The translations under genes and the position numbers were made by a program. Below, piece after piece: positions 37,030 through 49,402 of a stretch of DNA of 64,000 bases. Every line of letters begins with the position of its first letter. The first letter of the stretch is position 1. The notes beneath the pieces were generated by a model. It worked only from the letters and a program-made list of their open reading frames with translations, made no database searches and was not told the origin of the DNA. Source of the DNA: Phallusia mammillata (Eukaryota > Chordata > Ascidiacea > Phlebobranchia > Ascidiidae); assembly GCA_003260075.1 (NCBI GenBank), contig QLIY01000940.1:1-64000 (forward strand), read 5' to 3'.

Positions 37030-37160
37030 GGGCATGAACTTGGCCAAATGGCCCGGCGCGCCAGACCCACATACAGACATAAAAAAACTAGATAGGGATT
37101 CGTCCCCGGGAGTGTCCTGGGTTCGAACCCCGCGGAAAAAAAATAAAAAAACAGAAAAGG
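37030..37160 (+). repeat. tRNA-Leu-like SINE with A-rich tail
   Basis: TTGGCCAAATGGCCCGGCGC as box A region, GGGTTCGAACCC as box B, A-rich tail to about 37160. Confidence 0.75.
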
Positions 37161-37902
37161 AGCAGTAACGTCCCCAGTAACCAACGCGATAGCCGCTTGG
37201 AAAAATAAAAATCTCGCATTTACATCTACAAACACACTACAACAATTCAAGCTCAGTCTGGTCAACTTGTGTCAACCGTTTCAAATTGGAATTTGTGCAT
37301 TTAATTAGATGATTGTGAAAAACACCGAAAAAGATCTTTTATTGCTTCAGAAACAAAACAAAATAAAAATATTTAGCTTGCTTGGATGGATAGTTTGACT
37401 ATAAAATCAAACTTATGGCAAAGCTGAAGCACGGGGTAGCTATGTACAGCTTCAACAATCGTATTTTGTTCACTTTCAATGCTGCGTGTAACCGCAGTCT
37501 CGGACAAAGCTCTGGTTTCAAATTACGGAACCTGCCTGTCTTAGTTATATTTAATATTGTTCATTTNTTTAAACTGTAAACATCTCAGTCATGACTAATT
37601 GTACAAAGCAAAATGGTCCGCTATAGCCGTAAAAACGTATAGATCTACGGAAAGTGTGACTGACTACGAACTGTTAACATGAAAACCTTTGCGCGTGAAA
37701 AGAATAACTGCCTGGGAGTCTATATATGGTTGGTTAGAATCAGACTATGGTTGCGACTGTACATTCGTTATTTAATGCCAGTTTTACTTGTTCGTGATTT
37801 ATGATGTCCGTGTAGCCCAGGTCTTGATTTCCTTGTGTTTAACGATATTCATCGTAGCGGGAGTCATTGTGCACTTCAGTAGCCCAGTCGTTTTTGTTTC
37901 AC

Positions 37903-38008
37903 AGGGTTCGAACCCATGGCACTCCTAGCGACGAATCCCAATCAAGGTTTTTTTTATGTCTGTATATGGGCCAGGCGCGCCAGAGCATTCGGCCAAGTTC
38001 CTGCCTAA
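37903..38008 (-). repeat. tRNA-Leu-like SINE
   Basis: Box B GGGTTCGAACCC, GGCGCGCC, then CGGCCAAGTTCCTGCC (reverse of GGCAGGAACTTGGCCG), so the 5' end is intact. Confidence 0.75.
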
Positions 38009-38163
38009 TGTATGTAACCTTTGGTNCGTTATTTAATGCCAGTTTTACTTGTTCGTGATTTATGATGTCCGTGTAGCCCAGGTCTTGATTTCCTTGTGTT
38101 TAACGATATTCATCGTAGCGGGAGTCATTGTGCACTTCAGTAGCCCAGTCGTTTTTGTTTCAC

Positions 38164-38267
38164 AGGGTTCGAACCCATGGCACTCCTAGCGACGAATCCC
38201 AATCAAGGTTTTTTTTATGTCTGTATATGGGCCAGGCGCGCCAGAGCATTCGGCCAAGTTCCTGCCT
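38164..38267 (-). repeat. tRNA-Leu-like SINE (repeat of 37903-38008)
   Basis: Same sequence again after the single N at 38026; probably one locus counted twice. Confidence 0.7.
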
Positions 38268-38289
38268 AAGCTTGTCGTATTTTTTTTCA

Positions 38290-38390
38290 CGGGGTTCGAA
38301 CCCAGGACACTCCCGGGGACGAATCCCAATCAAGGTTTTTTATGTCTGTAGATGGGTCAGGCGCGCCAGGCCATTCGGCCAAGTTTCTGC
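38290..38390 (-). repeat. tRNA-Leu-like SINE
   Basis: Adjacent second element in the same orientation: GGGGTTCGAACCC to CGGCCAAGTTTCTGCC. Confidence 0.75.
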
Positions 38391-41300
38391 CCAACCCTGT
38401 CGTATTTTAGTTAGTTTAGCGCTACCCGCGGACAAAAATTGTAAACAAATTAATTCACTAGTGAGCGCAAGAAAGTTACCATTATGAGAGATTTTAACTG
38501 ATGTAATTTATGGCGACCAGCGGTTTTACCTTCTCGTAGGAGTCACAGTGTTAATTAGTTCAACATTAACTAAATCGAGGTCACCGACTTTAACCTACCC
38601 AACTCCTAAGCTTGTCAGGACAGAGTCCGGGATTTTTGACACAAGTGTCTTGCACTTCAATTCGTTTGTATATTAAGGTTCGACAAAATGATTGCTACAC
38701 ACTAAGATATGAAACCAGAAACGGCGCAGTGACATACCCAGTAACCGCGTGGTAAAACAAAGCCTTCGACCCACATCTACAAACACAGTATTCAGGCTTA
38801 GTCTGGTCATTTTGTGCAATTACAACAAAAATATTGCACAAAGGATTTTGTAAACACCGAAACCAACAGATCTTTTGGATTGCTCCAGAAACAAAACAAA
38901 AATAAAAATAGTTAGCTCGCATCAGATGTACAATTTGGTAATCAAAGCAAACTTATTACAAAGCTAAGACGAAAGTTTCAACAATGTATGTAACCGCAGT
39001 CGGGAACAAAGCTCTGGTTACAAATTACGGAGCCTGTCACTCTTTGTTGTGTAAGGCGCGTGACGTGACAGAAGTTGCCCTCGCCTTTTTTCGCGCCGAC
39101 CAACTATGCTTGCGGAATTGCTGGCGGTTATTTTTGGAGAGGTCAGGCGACGTGAGTGAGAAAAAAAAACAGACCAGCTTTTTCAGTTGCCCCCCCCCCG
39201 CTCGACAAAATGATTGCAAAACACTAAGATATGGAACCAGAAACGGCACAGTGACGTACCCAGTAAGCGCGTGGTAAAACAAAACCTCCGACCCACATCT
39301 ACAAACACAATATTCAAGCTTATAGTCTGGCAAAATATTGCACAAAGGATTTTGTAAACACCGAAACCAACAGATCTTTTGGATTGGTTCAGAAACGAAA
39401 CAAAATAAAAATATTCAGCTGACATCAGATGTATTGTTTGGCTATAAAAGCAAACTTATTACAAAGTTGAAGCACGTACCCTCCGTAGACGTGGGTAGGT
39501 ACGTACAGCAGCTAAGACAAAGCTTTGGTTTCAAATATCGGAGCCTGTCTGTCTTTGTCGTGTAAGATGCGTGATGTCGCATAAGTTGCCCTCGCCTATT
39601 TGTGCGCAGACCAACGAGGCTTGTGACTTGCTAGGGGTTATTTTTGGAAAAGTCAGGCGACGCGGGGCGAAAAAAGCAGATCATCGTCGATGTTGAAACT
39701 TTTTCTGTTGATGTAAGGCTGGGTTTGATTTTGACCAAACAGTACTGAGCGCTTATAGATTGTTTTGTAAATTAGTAAACTTAGATATTCTGTTAAGTGT
39801 GTTGTTAAGTATAACAATTGGGACGAGTCAAATGCATCTGTTACAGCAAAGCATCGAAATTGAGTTCCCCCCCCCCCCCAATACGTCTGTGTGAGACGCT
39901 GGGTTTGATTTTGACCAAATGGTACTGAGCGCTTTTAGGTAGTTTTGTAAATTAGTAAACTCAGATATTCTGTTAAGTGTGCTGTTAAGTATAATAAAGG
40001 GGACAAGTCAAATGCATCTGTTACAGCAAAGCATCGAAATTGAGTTCAGACGAAGCCAAATATTTAAAAACTTCGGCCTAATCAACCGAATCATTTGTGA
40101 CGTCACTCGAACCCGTACGCTACGCTTTTGACATATTCACGCGGGTTTTTTGCTTTCAACAATGGCGCTACTGCAACAAGATGTCGCCACTGAATTTGTT
40201 GCCATTGAATATTAGTTGATACAATGGATATTTTTGATTGTTACTAAGCAACCCATTTTGGAGACAAAATGGTGGCATAATGGGAGTGTGCCAGTAGCAT
40301 ATTTTTAGATAGAAATGAGGAAACCTTATCTGCTTACTTGTATGCGTGTGTGCAGATTAAAAAAATGCAACACAAAGTCGTATTATGAAACAACACCTTA
40401 TAGTTTATGCCGCTTGGTTTAAATTAATTTGGTGCGTTTGCGTTGACGATGACAAAAGTGATTGTTGAAACAATTATTTTGACAGCGCACCCAAAATACT
40501 TTGATACTTTGATGTTTGAACAAATTTTTGAAGCTTAAGTTTGAGAAAAAACTCAGTGTCTGCATGTTTGGAAAGCTTGCTAAAATTTGTCTTAACAATT
40601 TTGGTTTCTTGGTCAATTGAGTTTGCTCCACAGTCAACCGAAACTTAAAATGACATTCCATCTCGTTGTGTACGTGGTTTAAAAACTGACATTTATTGCG
40701 ACAGCACTCGCCTTTCCTGTAATCAATTCTTTGCATTAATAAGCAGACTAATGAAAACATGAGAAACTTGTGATATTTTTATGCCATAGGCGTTGTGTAG
40801 CAAAATGTTGTAGCGCTGCCGCATGTTTGCAAAAAAAATTGAGTGAGCAAATAAGTTGAAACTATCTGGAGATGTGACAGGATTGATATATTTCCTTAAC
40901 ACAGGTTTAACAGTACATGCAAGTTAGTTAACAGTGAAAACCTCTGGGCAAAATGGGTAAAACTAAAATTCGTACAAAATATGCCGCGTTTCCAGGTGTC
41001 TTAGCGCAGCTTAAAAATGCAGCACAATACAAGAACCCAAGGTTGTAGCATCTTTGCTTGGTCGTTGTTTGTCAACCTTCTCATATTTGATATTGGTCAT
41101 ATTAAACGAAATATTTTGAATGAGATTTTTCGAAGAATTTAAACAAATCGTATTTTTCAGATTGCTTTAGACTTGGGCACGAAAACGACAGATCCCCCCC
41201 CCCGCGACGCCTCTGGAAAAGTTTTCTGGACTTGCGACGCACCAGCAAATATAAGTTAATAATGAAACTTATTTTTAAAGCTGTGTTTTTTGATACAACA

Positions 41301-41479
41301 ACAAAAAGCCACGAAACGGAACTATTCTGTCAGGTGAGTAACTCCCCCCCCCCATTTTCGTTTGCATTTCATGTAGATTGGTTATAAAGCAACTTTCCAT
41401 ACGTTTCAGTAAAGTAACCTCTGTAGATCATGCAACTGCTTAGGCCAGTGGTTCTCAACCCCCCCCCCATATTTATGTG

Positions 41480-42780
41480 AGGTTTTGTATGTGATGTAAG
41501 TGTGGGGCGTTTTCGTGACAGTTAAGCAGAATTGTTTGGGACGTTGCAGAATATTTTTGAGTTGTTTAGTTTACAATGTAACTACAAAATTGTTTTTGAC
41601 CGGCTGTGGTTCATATTGTTAGGAATTTGTAGGAATTTGTTGCTCTAGCAGATTTAATGTCATAAAAATATTTGTTGCAAAAACGCAAATATGCGTTGGC
41701 ATTTTGAAGCAAACCATAATCCACTGAGCTACTGTTCCGACTGTAATAAGTTTGTGGGTGGGCAATGTACTAAAGTTCAGCCAAAGGTCACATGACACCT
41801 GATGTCAAGTTGTATGTAAATCAGTTTACTGTATTTAAGTTGAGTGCAATACCAGCATTAGTCGCATTGTTGAATGCTTAATTCGCCAGTGCTTTTTTAG
41901 CCCACTTTTTAGGTTTTTTTCGGAAAAGGTTTGTTTCAAACAGACATTTTAAGTTGGAAATGTTTTTGATGTATCTGTGTTTTTTTTGCTTCTGAAATTT
42001 AAACCGGGAGCAATATTCAAATACACTTTAAATGTTCGGAATTTTAACCCCCGATAGTAGCCTAATCTAGAGTAGGTTTAAAAAACATTTTCCTGTGAGA
42101 CTACATACAATTAAAACAACTGATCAGCTTAAATTGAATGGATTGTGTAGAATTCAAGCAATTTCCCCCCCCCCTGGGGCGTTTTCGTTAAAGTTATGCT
42201 GAATTGTTTGGGACGTTGCTAGTTTTTTTTTAATCAGTTGAGTTGTTTAGTTTACAATGTAACTACAAACTTGTTTTTGACCTGCTGTGGTTCATATTGT
42301 TTGTCACGTAGGATTTTGTTGCTCCAGTAGATCTAATGTCATAAAAATATTTGTTGCAAAAACGCAAGTATGGGTTGGCATTTTCAAGCAAACCATTATC
42401 CACTAAGCAACTGTACCGACTGTAATACATTTGTAGGTGGGCAATGTACTAAAGTTCAGTCAAAGGTCACATGACACCTGATGTCAAGTTGTATGTAAAT
42501 CAGTTTACTGTATTTAAGTTGAGTGCAATACCATTAGTCGCATTGTTGAATGCTTATTTCGCCAGTGCTTTTTTAGCCTACTTTTATAGGTTTTTTTTTA
42601 GAAAAGGTTTGGTTTCAAACAGACTTAGGACACAAATAGCTCATAACTACAAAACAGTCCAAAAATCTTACTTGCAGCACATAAAAGTATCCACCTTAAC
42701 ACAACTTAATGCACTCATCCCCCCCCCCCTCTTGACTGGCAGAATAAGAGCGGTCAGTTTCACATGCACTTTATTGTAAT
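41480..42780. repeat. Dispersed repeat family B, two tandem copies
   Basis: GGGGCGTTTTCGT, AATTGTTTGGGACGTTGC, GTTTACAATGTAACTACAAA and CAAAGGTCACATGACACCTG occur at 41505-41900 and again at 42176-42570, split by the C-run 42165-42174. Diverged copies lie at 48800-49560 and 49980-50260. No protein identified; the apparent reading frame at 42471-42779 crosses a C-run. Confidence 0.6.
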
Positions 42781-43012
42781 GAAGAGTGATTTAAAAAGGA
42801 TTTTTGACCACCTAAACCAAACAGAATAAAGAACGTCATAACTACAAAACAGTCCAAACAATCTTACTTGCAGCACATAAAAGTATCCACCTTAACAGAA
42901 CTTAATACACTCACAACTAACTCAGATACCACTGTAACACTAACTGGTCTGCAAGTGTAGAAACAAAGGAAACTGTTAAAGTGGGACACATACAAGTTTA
43001 GCAGTTGTGACG

Positions 43013-43013
<1 letters not shown>

Positions 43014-43107
<94 letters not shown>
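43014..43107. other. C94 run, probable gap
   Basis: Separates unrelated flanks (TTGTGACGA and GTAATGGTTGCAACG). Confidence 0.65.
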
Positions 43108-43108
<1 letters not shown>

Positions 43109-43599
43109 TAATGGTTGCAACGGCGGGAAAGGTTTTTGTTGTAGGGGAGCGTTACCGTCCGTTACAGATTGTTTTTTTTTTGTGTCGTTGTTAAAAATCC
43201 AGAGTTAGAATTGTCAGCTTAAGTTGTTTCAGGACTTTTTATTTATAAACTTGATGTGGCAATGAAACTTTAGCAAACCTTGCTGCAAGAACTTATCAGT
43301 TGCCTAACAACGCCAAAGCTTGGGTTCGTTGTCAAGTTTTGCAAACATTTATTTAAATATAGGATGGATGGTTTTGACGAACGGGAACAACGCACACTAG
43401 TACACCAGGTACACAAATAAAAACATAACATATATTTTGATCTAGCACGCCACTAATTTTACTGCTTGGAAAAACGACCACCACTAATTCGTATAAGAGC
43501 GGTAAAACACACAAAATTAACTGTAAGACATTCATGTTTCCATAATACAACAAAAATAAGTTAAAACAGTGTTTTTGTACGAAATAACATTTTAATAAA

Positions 43600-45368
43600 A
43601 GATTAAATTACCAATGTCATATTCAGATTGTGCAAAGCATGCCGTTCTAAAAATCCTTGACGTTATTCCACGCATGGGGAAGCTCGCCAGTGCACAATGA
43701 CGCGCAATCGACCGAAAGAGCCAATTTTATACCAGCAAATACCTCGCGAAAAACACTGAAATGTTTGTACACAACACTTTCCAAACCATTAACAAATAAT
43801 CGCAAAAAAATGTTGCAAAACAATTGAAAAACAAGCTTAGAAACCTGACTGCCCAATGCATTTTCTCACGAAAAAGTGCCTGTAAACCTTCACCAGTTGT
43901 CGTCTTTTAGTCAAGTTCAACTAATGCTTTTCCATAGTTCCGTCTGACGCTATATGATCTGTCTGTTAACTTTCAACCAATCCTGTAACGCTAAGTCATG
44001 TTGAATATACGTTTATTCTTAGCCGCAGCAGTTTTACTTACGTAAGAACTCACCACAAAGAACTTTGCTTAATATTGCTGGATGTGAATATTTAAAAGCA
44101 AAACTGAGTGAAGAATTCTTACGGGGCTATTATACAGGTTTAAGTGAAGTTTTGCAATGAAACTCGCAATAATCCAAATTCATTTACTTAGTTCCTAACC
44201 TGCAGTTATTTAGCTCCACCCATTTAGCTCCATACAGTTATTTTAGCTCCATTCCTAGATCCACCCAAGTTTCTTTGTTAATTTACATAACTGTCCTATT
44301 TACGTCATCAATCGGTATTTATCAAACCTTGTCTGTTGTTTGTTCTTACATTAGTAGCGCTACCAAGAAGTTAAGAACGATATGTGAACTTTACCCCAGT
44401 CCAGTTTTCCGGCACAATGTAGATGCACTTTTCCGTCTCTGCCGTCTTTTATACCTCGATTTCCGTATTTCCGTCGTCCCGTAGCCTATTTTTGACATGT
44501 CCAAAATTTTTATATTGCGGACTGCAAGAGAGAAGGCCTGACTACAACACAGTCACAGAAGGCCGGCCTTGGGTGTTTGTCGATTGGAAAAGGCCTGGCT
44601 ACAACACGGAAGGCCTGATTTGGGTGATTGTCGATTGGGTTAGGGAGGGCAGTGGTTCCCAACCTTTCTGTGGTCGCGTACCCCCCCCCCCATTTAGATT
44701 GTGCAAAGCATGCCGTTCTAAAAATCCTTGACGTTATTCTGCGCATGGGGAAGCTGCTCCGAATATTTACCTGAAATTCATAACATGCGCATGTTGCCGC
44801 CGACCAGCTCGCCAGCGCACAATGACGCGCAATCGAACGAAAGCGCCAATATTAACCCAAATACCTCGCGAAAAACACTAAAATGTTTGTACACAACACT
44901 TTCCAAACCATTAACAAATAATCTCAAAAAATTGTTGTAAAACAATTGAAAAACAAGCTTAGAAACCTGACTGCTCACTGCATTTTCTCACGAAAAAGTG
45001 CCTGTAAACTTTCACCAATTGTCGCCTTTTAGTCAAGTTCAACTAATGCTTTTCCATAGTTCCGACTGACGCTATATAAACTGTCTGTGAACTTTCAACC
45101 AATCCTGTAACGCTTAGTCATATTGAATACACGTTTATTCTTAGCCGCAGTAGTTTTACTAACGTAAGAACTCACCACAGAAAACTTTACTTAATATTGC
45201 TGGATGTGAACATTTAAAAGCAAAACTGAGTGAAGAATTATTACAATTAATGCTACAGGTTTGGGTAAAGTTTTGCAATGAAACCCGCAATAATCCCAAT
45301 TCATTTACTTAGTTCCTAACCCTACAGTTATTTAGTTCTACCCATTTTGCTCCATACAGTTATTATAG

Positions 45369-45418
<50 letters not shown>

Positions 45419-45850
45419 TTCCTAGATCCAACCAAGTTTCTTTGTTAATTTAAATAACTGTCCTATTTACGCCATCAATCGGTATTTGTCAAACCTTGTC
45501 TGTTGTTTGTTCTCACATTAGTAGCTCTACCAAGAAGTTAAGAACAATATGTGAACTTTCCTCCTGTCTAGTTTTCCGGCATATTGTAGATGCGCTTTTA
45601 CGTCTCTGCCGTCTTTTAAACCTCCATTTCCGTCGTCCCGTAGCCTATTTTTGACATGTCCAAAATCTTTATATTGCGGACTGCAAGAGAGAAGGCCTGA
45701 CTACAACACAGTCACATACAGTCGGCCTTGGGTGTTTGTCGATTGGAAAAGGCCTGACTACAACACAGAAGGCTTGAACTGTGTGTTTGTCGATTGATAA
45801 AGGGCTGACTGCAACACGAAAGGCCTGATTTGGGTGATTGTCAAATGGGT
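43600..45850. repeat. Repeat family A, two long copies
   Basis: 43620-44690 and 44692-45860 are parallel copies (GTGCAAAGCATGCCGTTC at the front, then TGGATGTGAA, CTGTTGTTTGTTCT, GGCCTGACTACAACAC). The AAGGCCTGACTACAACAC block is itself repeated two to four times (44530-44640 and 45690-45830). Confidence 0.6.
45369..45418. other. C50 run, probable gap
   Basis: The sister repeat at about 44240-44262 reads TTAGCTCCATTCCTAGATCC with no long C-run. Confidence 0.75.
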
Positions 45851-46162
45851 TAGGGCAGTGATTCCCACCCTTTCTGTGGTCGCGTACCGCTCTCAGCAGC
45901 GTTCATATCGGAATGGAACGAAATAACGTTATTCGTTCTAGCAAATTCTTTATTTCGCTGTTTCGTTTATAACGGAATTTTTCGGTATTTCGGTGTAACA
46001 TATGACACCACTAGGCGATTATTACAAGAAAGAAAGAAAGTTATAACACAACAATTATTGAAAGGTAGTTAAAACGTCACATAACATTTGTCAGTTAAAA
46101 TCAAACACATGATATACATTGTTGTAGCTTTAATTTTTATTATTTTTTTTATGTGTGTTAAA

Positions 46163-46164
<2 letters not shown>

Positions 46165-46259
<95 letters not shown>
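46165..46259. other. C95 run, probable gap
   Basis: Longest run; inside the outer hAT candidate 45856-47782. Confidence 0.65.
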
Positions 46260-46497
46260 ACACAGAATATAAAAATGTAGTGCAAAGAAGAGCTGAGCAC
46301 GATGTACTTGCTTGCTTTTCATCACCCGATTTAAAAGAGGCAAACGTCATTTGTCACAATATTTTGTGAGTCATGTTTTAGCTTGACATTGTACGAAAAC
46401 AATTTATAATTTAATACATTCATTGCGCTCTTTGAAATACATACAACCTAATTTCCTGGAAACTAGTTTAATGGTGAGCGCATAATTGTTTTGTTTA

Positions 46498-47642
46498 CAG
46501 TGGTTCTCAAACTTTTTTGTGCGAGACCCAAATCTGAGTTTTATGAACATCTCACGACCTAAGCCTTTAACAACAAAAAATGTATTTTTTTCCTTGTACG
46601 AATACTTACTTATCCTTGGACGGTAACTGTTACATCTCCAAGTCCAGTTTCGCATGATTTTGTCCTATTATTACCCGTGCTATGACGTCACAATCGCCAT
46701 GTGCGTAACAGTAAAATTGGAAGGCTAATGTCTGTGTGTTGTAATCAGGGCTGCCAAAGCTTGGGTTTTGCCCCAAGATCTTGGGTTTTTACTTGACGTT
46801 TTTACTTGTTCTTGGGTTTTATTTTGAAAATTTTAGCAATTCTTGGGTTTTGAGTCTTATTGATGAAATAAATATATGTAAGAACTATTTTGACGAGAAA
46901 AGTTTTTCGGGTAGCTGCAGTGTTTAGGCAATTTTATCATCTCTTTTATTTTCTCTCTTTTCTAGACCCTAATTCTTTCTAGATAAGTATACAAGGAAAG
47001 CAATCGTTACACTTAAAAATGCAAATAAATCATTGCTCGTTAAACATAAAAACTCTAAATATACTGTAGTCTGTAGACATTACTAATTTTATGAAAAAGA
47101 AAACATATTATGATCATCAAACAGCCAAGAGTGAACTGTTTTATTGAACATAATATTCCCTTTGCTGGCATTGACCATTTCCTACCAGTTTGTGAAGTTG
47201 CATTTCCGGACTGTAAATTGTAAAAAAATGTCAATGAACCGAGTAAATTTCCTAATTAATTGCATTTTTAACCACACTTTGCAATCTTGGGTTTTCATTT
47301 AAATTCTTGGGTTATTTTGCTGTGAGTCTTGGGTTTTGTTGAAATTGTCATTGGCAGCCCTGGTTGTAATGATTGGTTCATTTTGCTGTACAACGCGACC
47401 GAGTGAGGCTGTAGTTGGCGTTGGCTATTCTGTAGCTGGCTGCCATCAAACCTCCTAGAAAACCACTTATGATGCTGAGATAAAGTTACATAAAATGCTT
47501 ATGATGCAATAATTCAGTTATGATGTATAATTAAAAATACTTTATAATTGAAATCAAATACAGGTGGGTTGGGTCAGAATTGAATCACCATAGCGCGACC
47601 TATTTTTTTTGCCCTGTGCGACCCATACTTTAAGAACCACTG
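46498..47642. mobile_element. Inner hAT-like element
   Basis: CAGTGGTTCTCAAACTTTTT then GTGCGAGACCC at the left; GTGCGACCCATACTTTAAGAACCACTG at the right (inverted match). GTTTA abuts both ends. The interior has TTGGGTTTT repeats and no coding sequence. The right end is repeated at 48230-48256 in the duplicated block after the C-run 48004-48013. Confidence 0.6.
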
Positions 47643-48013
47643 GTTTACAAAAAGCACTAGCGTCCTGATTTTGCAATAGCGTAGCAAGTGATACACACTC
47701 AGCCCGGTGTTTTAAAAATGCAAAATAAACAAAAATATCGAAAGTTTTACCTTGTACGTGTACCACCAGTTAGGAACCACCGGTTAAGGCCAGTAAGAAA
47801 AATAGTTTGTGAAACACTGCCCCGAAAGTCGGGCAGGACAGTCAGACGTTTGCTTGACCCCGTTTGGCGGTTTGTTGACGGCGCCCGACGACAGAACAAT
47901 AGAGCGGTTTTTTGCTCAGTAATCAGAGTAGCTGTTGTAGCTGTTTGTCCGTCATCTGCGTGAGTGGTGATTAATAGCAGTTGAAACCAGAGCAATAAAA
48001 AGACCCCCCCCCC

Positions 48014-48640
48014 GGCTATACTGTAGCTGGCTGCCATAAAAACTCCTAGAAAACCACTTATGATGCAATACTCCAGGTTACTGAGATGAAGTTACATAAA
48101 ATGCTAATGATGCAATAATTCAGTTATGATGTATAATTAAAAATACTTTATAAATGAAATCAAAAACAGGTAGGTTTGAGCAGAATTGAATCACCATAGC
48201 GCGACCTATTTTTTTTGGCCTGTGCGACCCATACTTACTTTGAGAACCACTGGTTTACAAAAAGCACTAGCATCCTGATTTTGCAATAGCATAGCAAGTG
48301 ATACACAGCCCGGTGTTTTAAGTAACAAACGTTTTCCATAAGAATAAGATTTGTGTGCAAAAATGCGAAATAAACAAAAATATCGAAAATCGTACGTGTA
48401 CCACCGGTTGGGAACCACCGGTTAAGGCCAGTAAGAAAAATAGTTTGTGAAACACTGCCCCGAAAATCGGACAGGACAGTCAAACGTTTACTTGACCCCG
48501 TTTGGCGGTTTGTTGAAGGCGCACGACGACAGAACAATAGAGCGGTTTTTTTACTCCGTAATCAGAGTAGCTGTTGTAGCTGTTTGTCCATCATCTACGT
48601 GAGTGGTGCTTAATAGTAGTTAAAACCAGAGCATTAAAAC
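48014..48640. repeat. Duplicate of 47420-48003
   Basis: The block GGCTATACTGTAGCTGGCTG to GTGAGTGGTG repeats the segment before the C-run with a few percent divergence plus small indels. Confidence 0.65.
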
Positions 48641-48927
48641 CATATTATAGCCTGCCATACATCTTGCTTTACTTGATTACTGCCCAGGATGAGGTTGCCA
48701 AATTGACGTTTATTTCTAATTGGATGGCATCAAAAAACGCTGATGCAAGGTACATTAACATACTAAGTCGGTGTATGGCTTGTATTTTTTGTTCAGACTA
48801 TTCTTGTAGTGTAATTACAAATTAGTTTTTGACCTGTTATCGTGCATGTTTGATTGTCACATAGCATTTTGTTGTGTCACCAGGGCTGAGGTCACATGTA
48901 AATACCAATGTTCTTGTGCCCTTAAAC

Positions 48928-49402
48928 CAGTGTTTCTCAATCTGGGGTCGCGACCCCAAAAGGGGTTGCTAACCACTTTTGAGTTGGTCATGAAGAAGCA
49001 ATCCAACTCAAAATGATTTTATCCGTATCATGAAAACTTTTCTCGATTCTTCTGTTTAGCATAGTATAGTAACTCACAGGACTGTTAGAATTGGCACAAC
49101 TGTTTTTTTGTGATTTGATACTTCTTTTCTTTACATAAAAACATAAGGCTTTCTTTACACGAGGCTTTTCTTGACATAAAAAGCAGTAAATAGTGAAAAT
49201 GTTTTTGGTAATGTGAGCCATGGCCACAATTTTAAGGGTTTGCTGCAGATCAAAAAGCCGAATTCCTACAGTGACATTTGATAGTAAATGTATGATGAAC
49301 ATATTCTGGAGTGAAACTTCTTGCAAGTGTTTGTATAGGGTTCGTGTTGTGTTATAAATCCTCCCAAGGGGGTCGCGAAGTAAAATGGGTTGAGAACCAC
49401 TG
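48928..49402. mobile_element. 475-bp hAT MITE
   Basis: Left CAGTGTTTCTCAATCTGGGG then TCGCGACCCC; right end inverse CAGTGGTTCTCAACCC with TTCGCGACCCCC. Flanks CCTTAAAC (48920-48927) and TCTAAAAC (49403-49410) agree at 6 of 8 positions. It carries a minus-strand open frame (about 160 codons, 49470-48988) of unknown origin that runs out past the left end. Inserted in repeat family B. Confidence 0.65.

Larger units (their letters stand above)
24100..41470. repeat. Degenerate tandem array, unit of several kb
   Basis: Blocks recur in the same order: (f) ACTCACTACTAAGGACGCAG and GTTTGCATTTGATGTAGATTGG, (a) TTTTAGAACAACTAA with SINE and CACCACGTG, (c) GTAGACGTGGGTAGGTACGT then GACAGAAGTTGCCCTCGCC, (d) GCGCTTATAGATTGTTTTGTAA, (e) CTTGTCTGCTTGCTTG and ACAAAAGTGATTGTTGAAAC. 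Block c lies near 25441, 29083, 30361, 33640, 35877, 39068 and 39585; block e near 26384, 27616, 31022, 33977 and 40455. Part of the copy number comes from unmerged alleles. No convincing long reading frame; class unknown. Confidence 0.6.
45856..47782. mobile_element. Outer hAT-like element
   Basis: Left end CAGTGATTCCCACCCTTTCT then GTGGTCGCGTACC; right end GTACCACCAGTTAGGAACCACCG is its approximate inverse. Flanks GGTTAGGG and GTTAAGGC are similar. A left end broken by a C-run is at 44652-44680; a second right end at 48397-48419. Contains the inner element 46498-47642. Confidence 0.45.

Noticed and set aside
38128..38487. 119-codon frame and its copy at 37867
   Set aside because: It is the antisense translation of tRNA-derived SINEs (GSNPGHSRGRIP-type peptide), a common false gene call.
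24100..41470. CRISPR-like array
   Set aside because: Repeats are long, diverged, irregularly spaced and in an intron-containing animal genome.
42471..42779. 102-codon frame
   Set aside because: Within repeat family B and crossing a C-run; the parallel copy at 41790 is not open.
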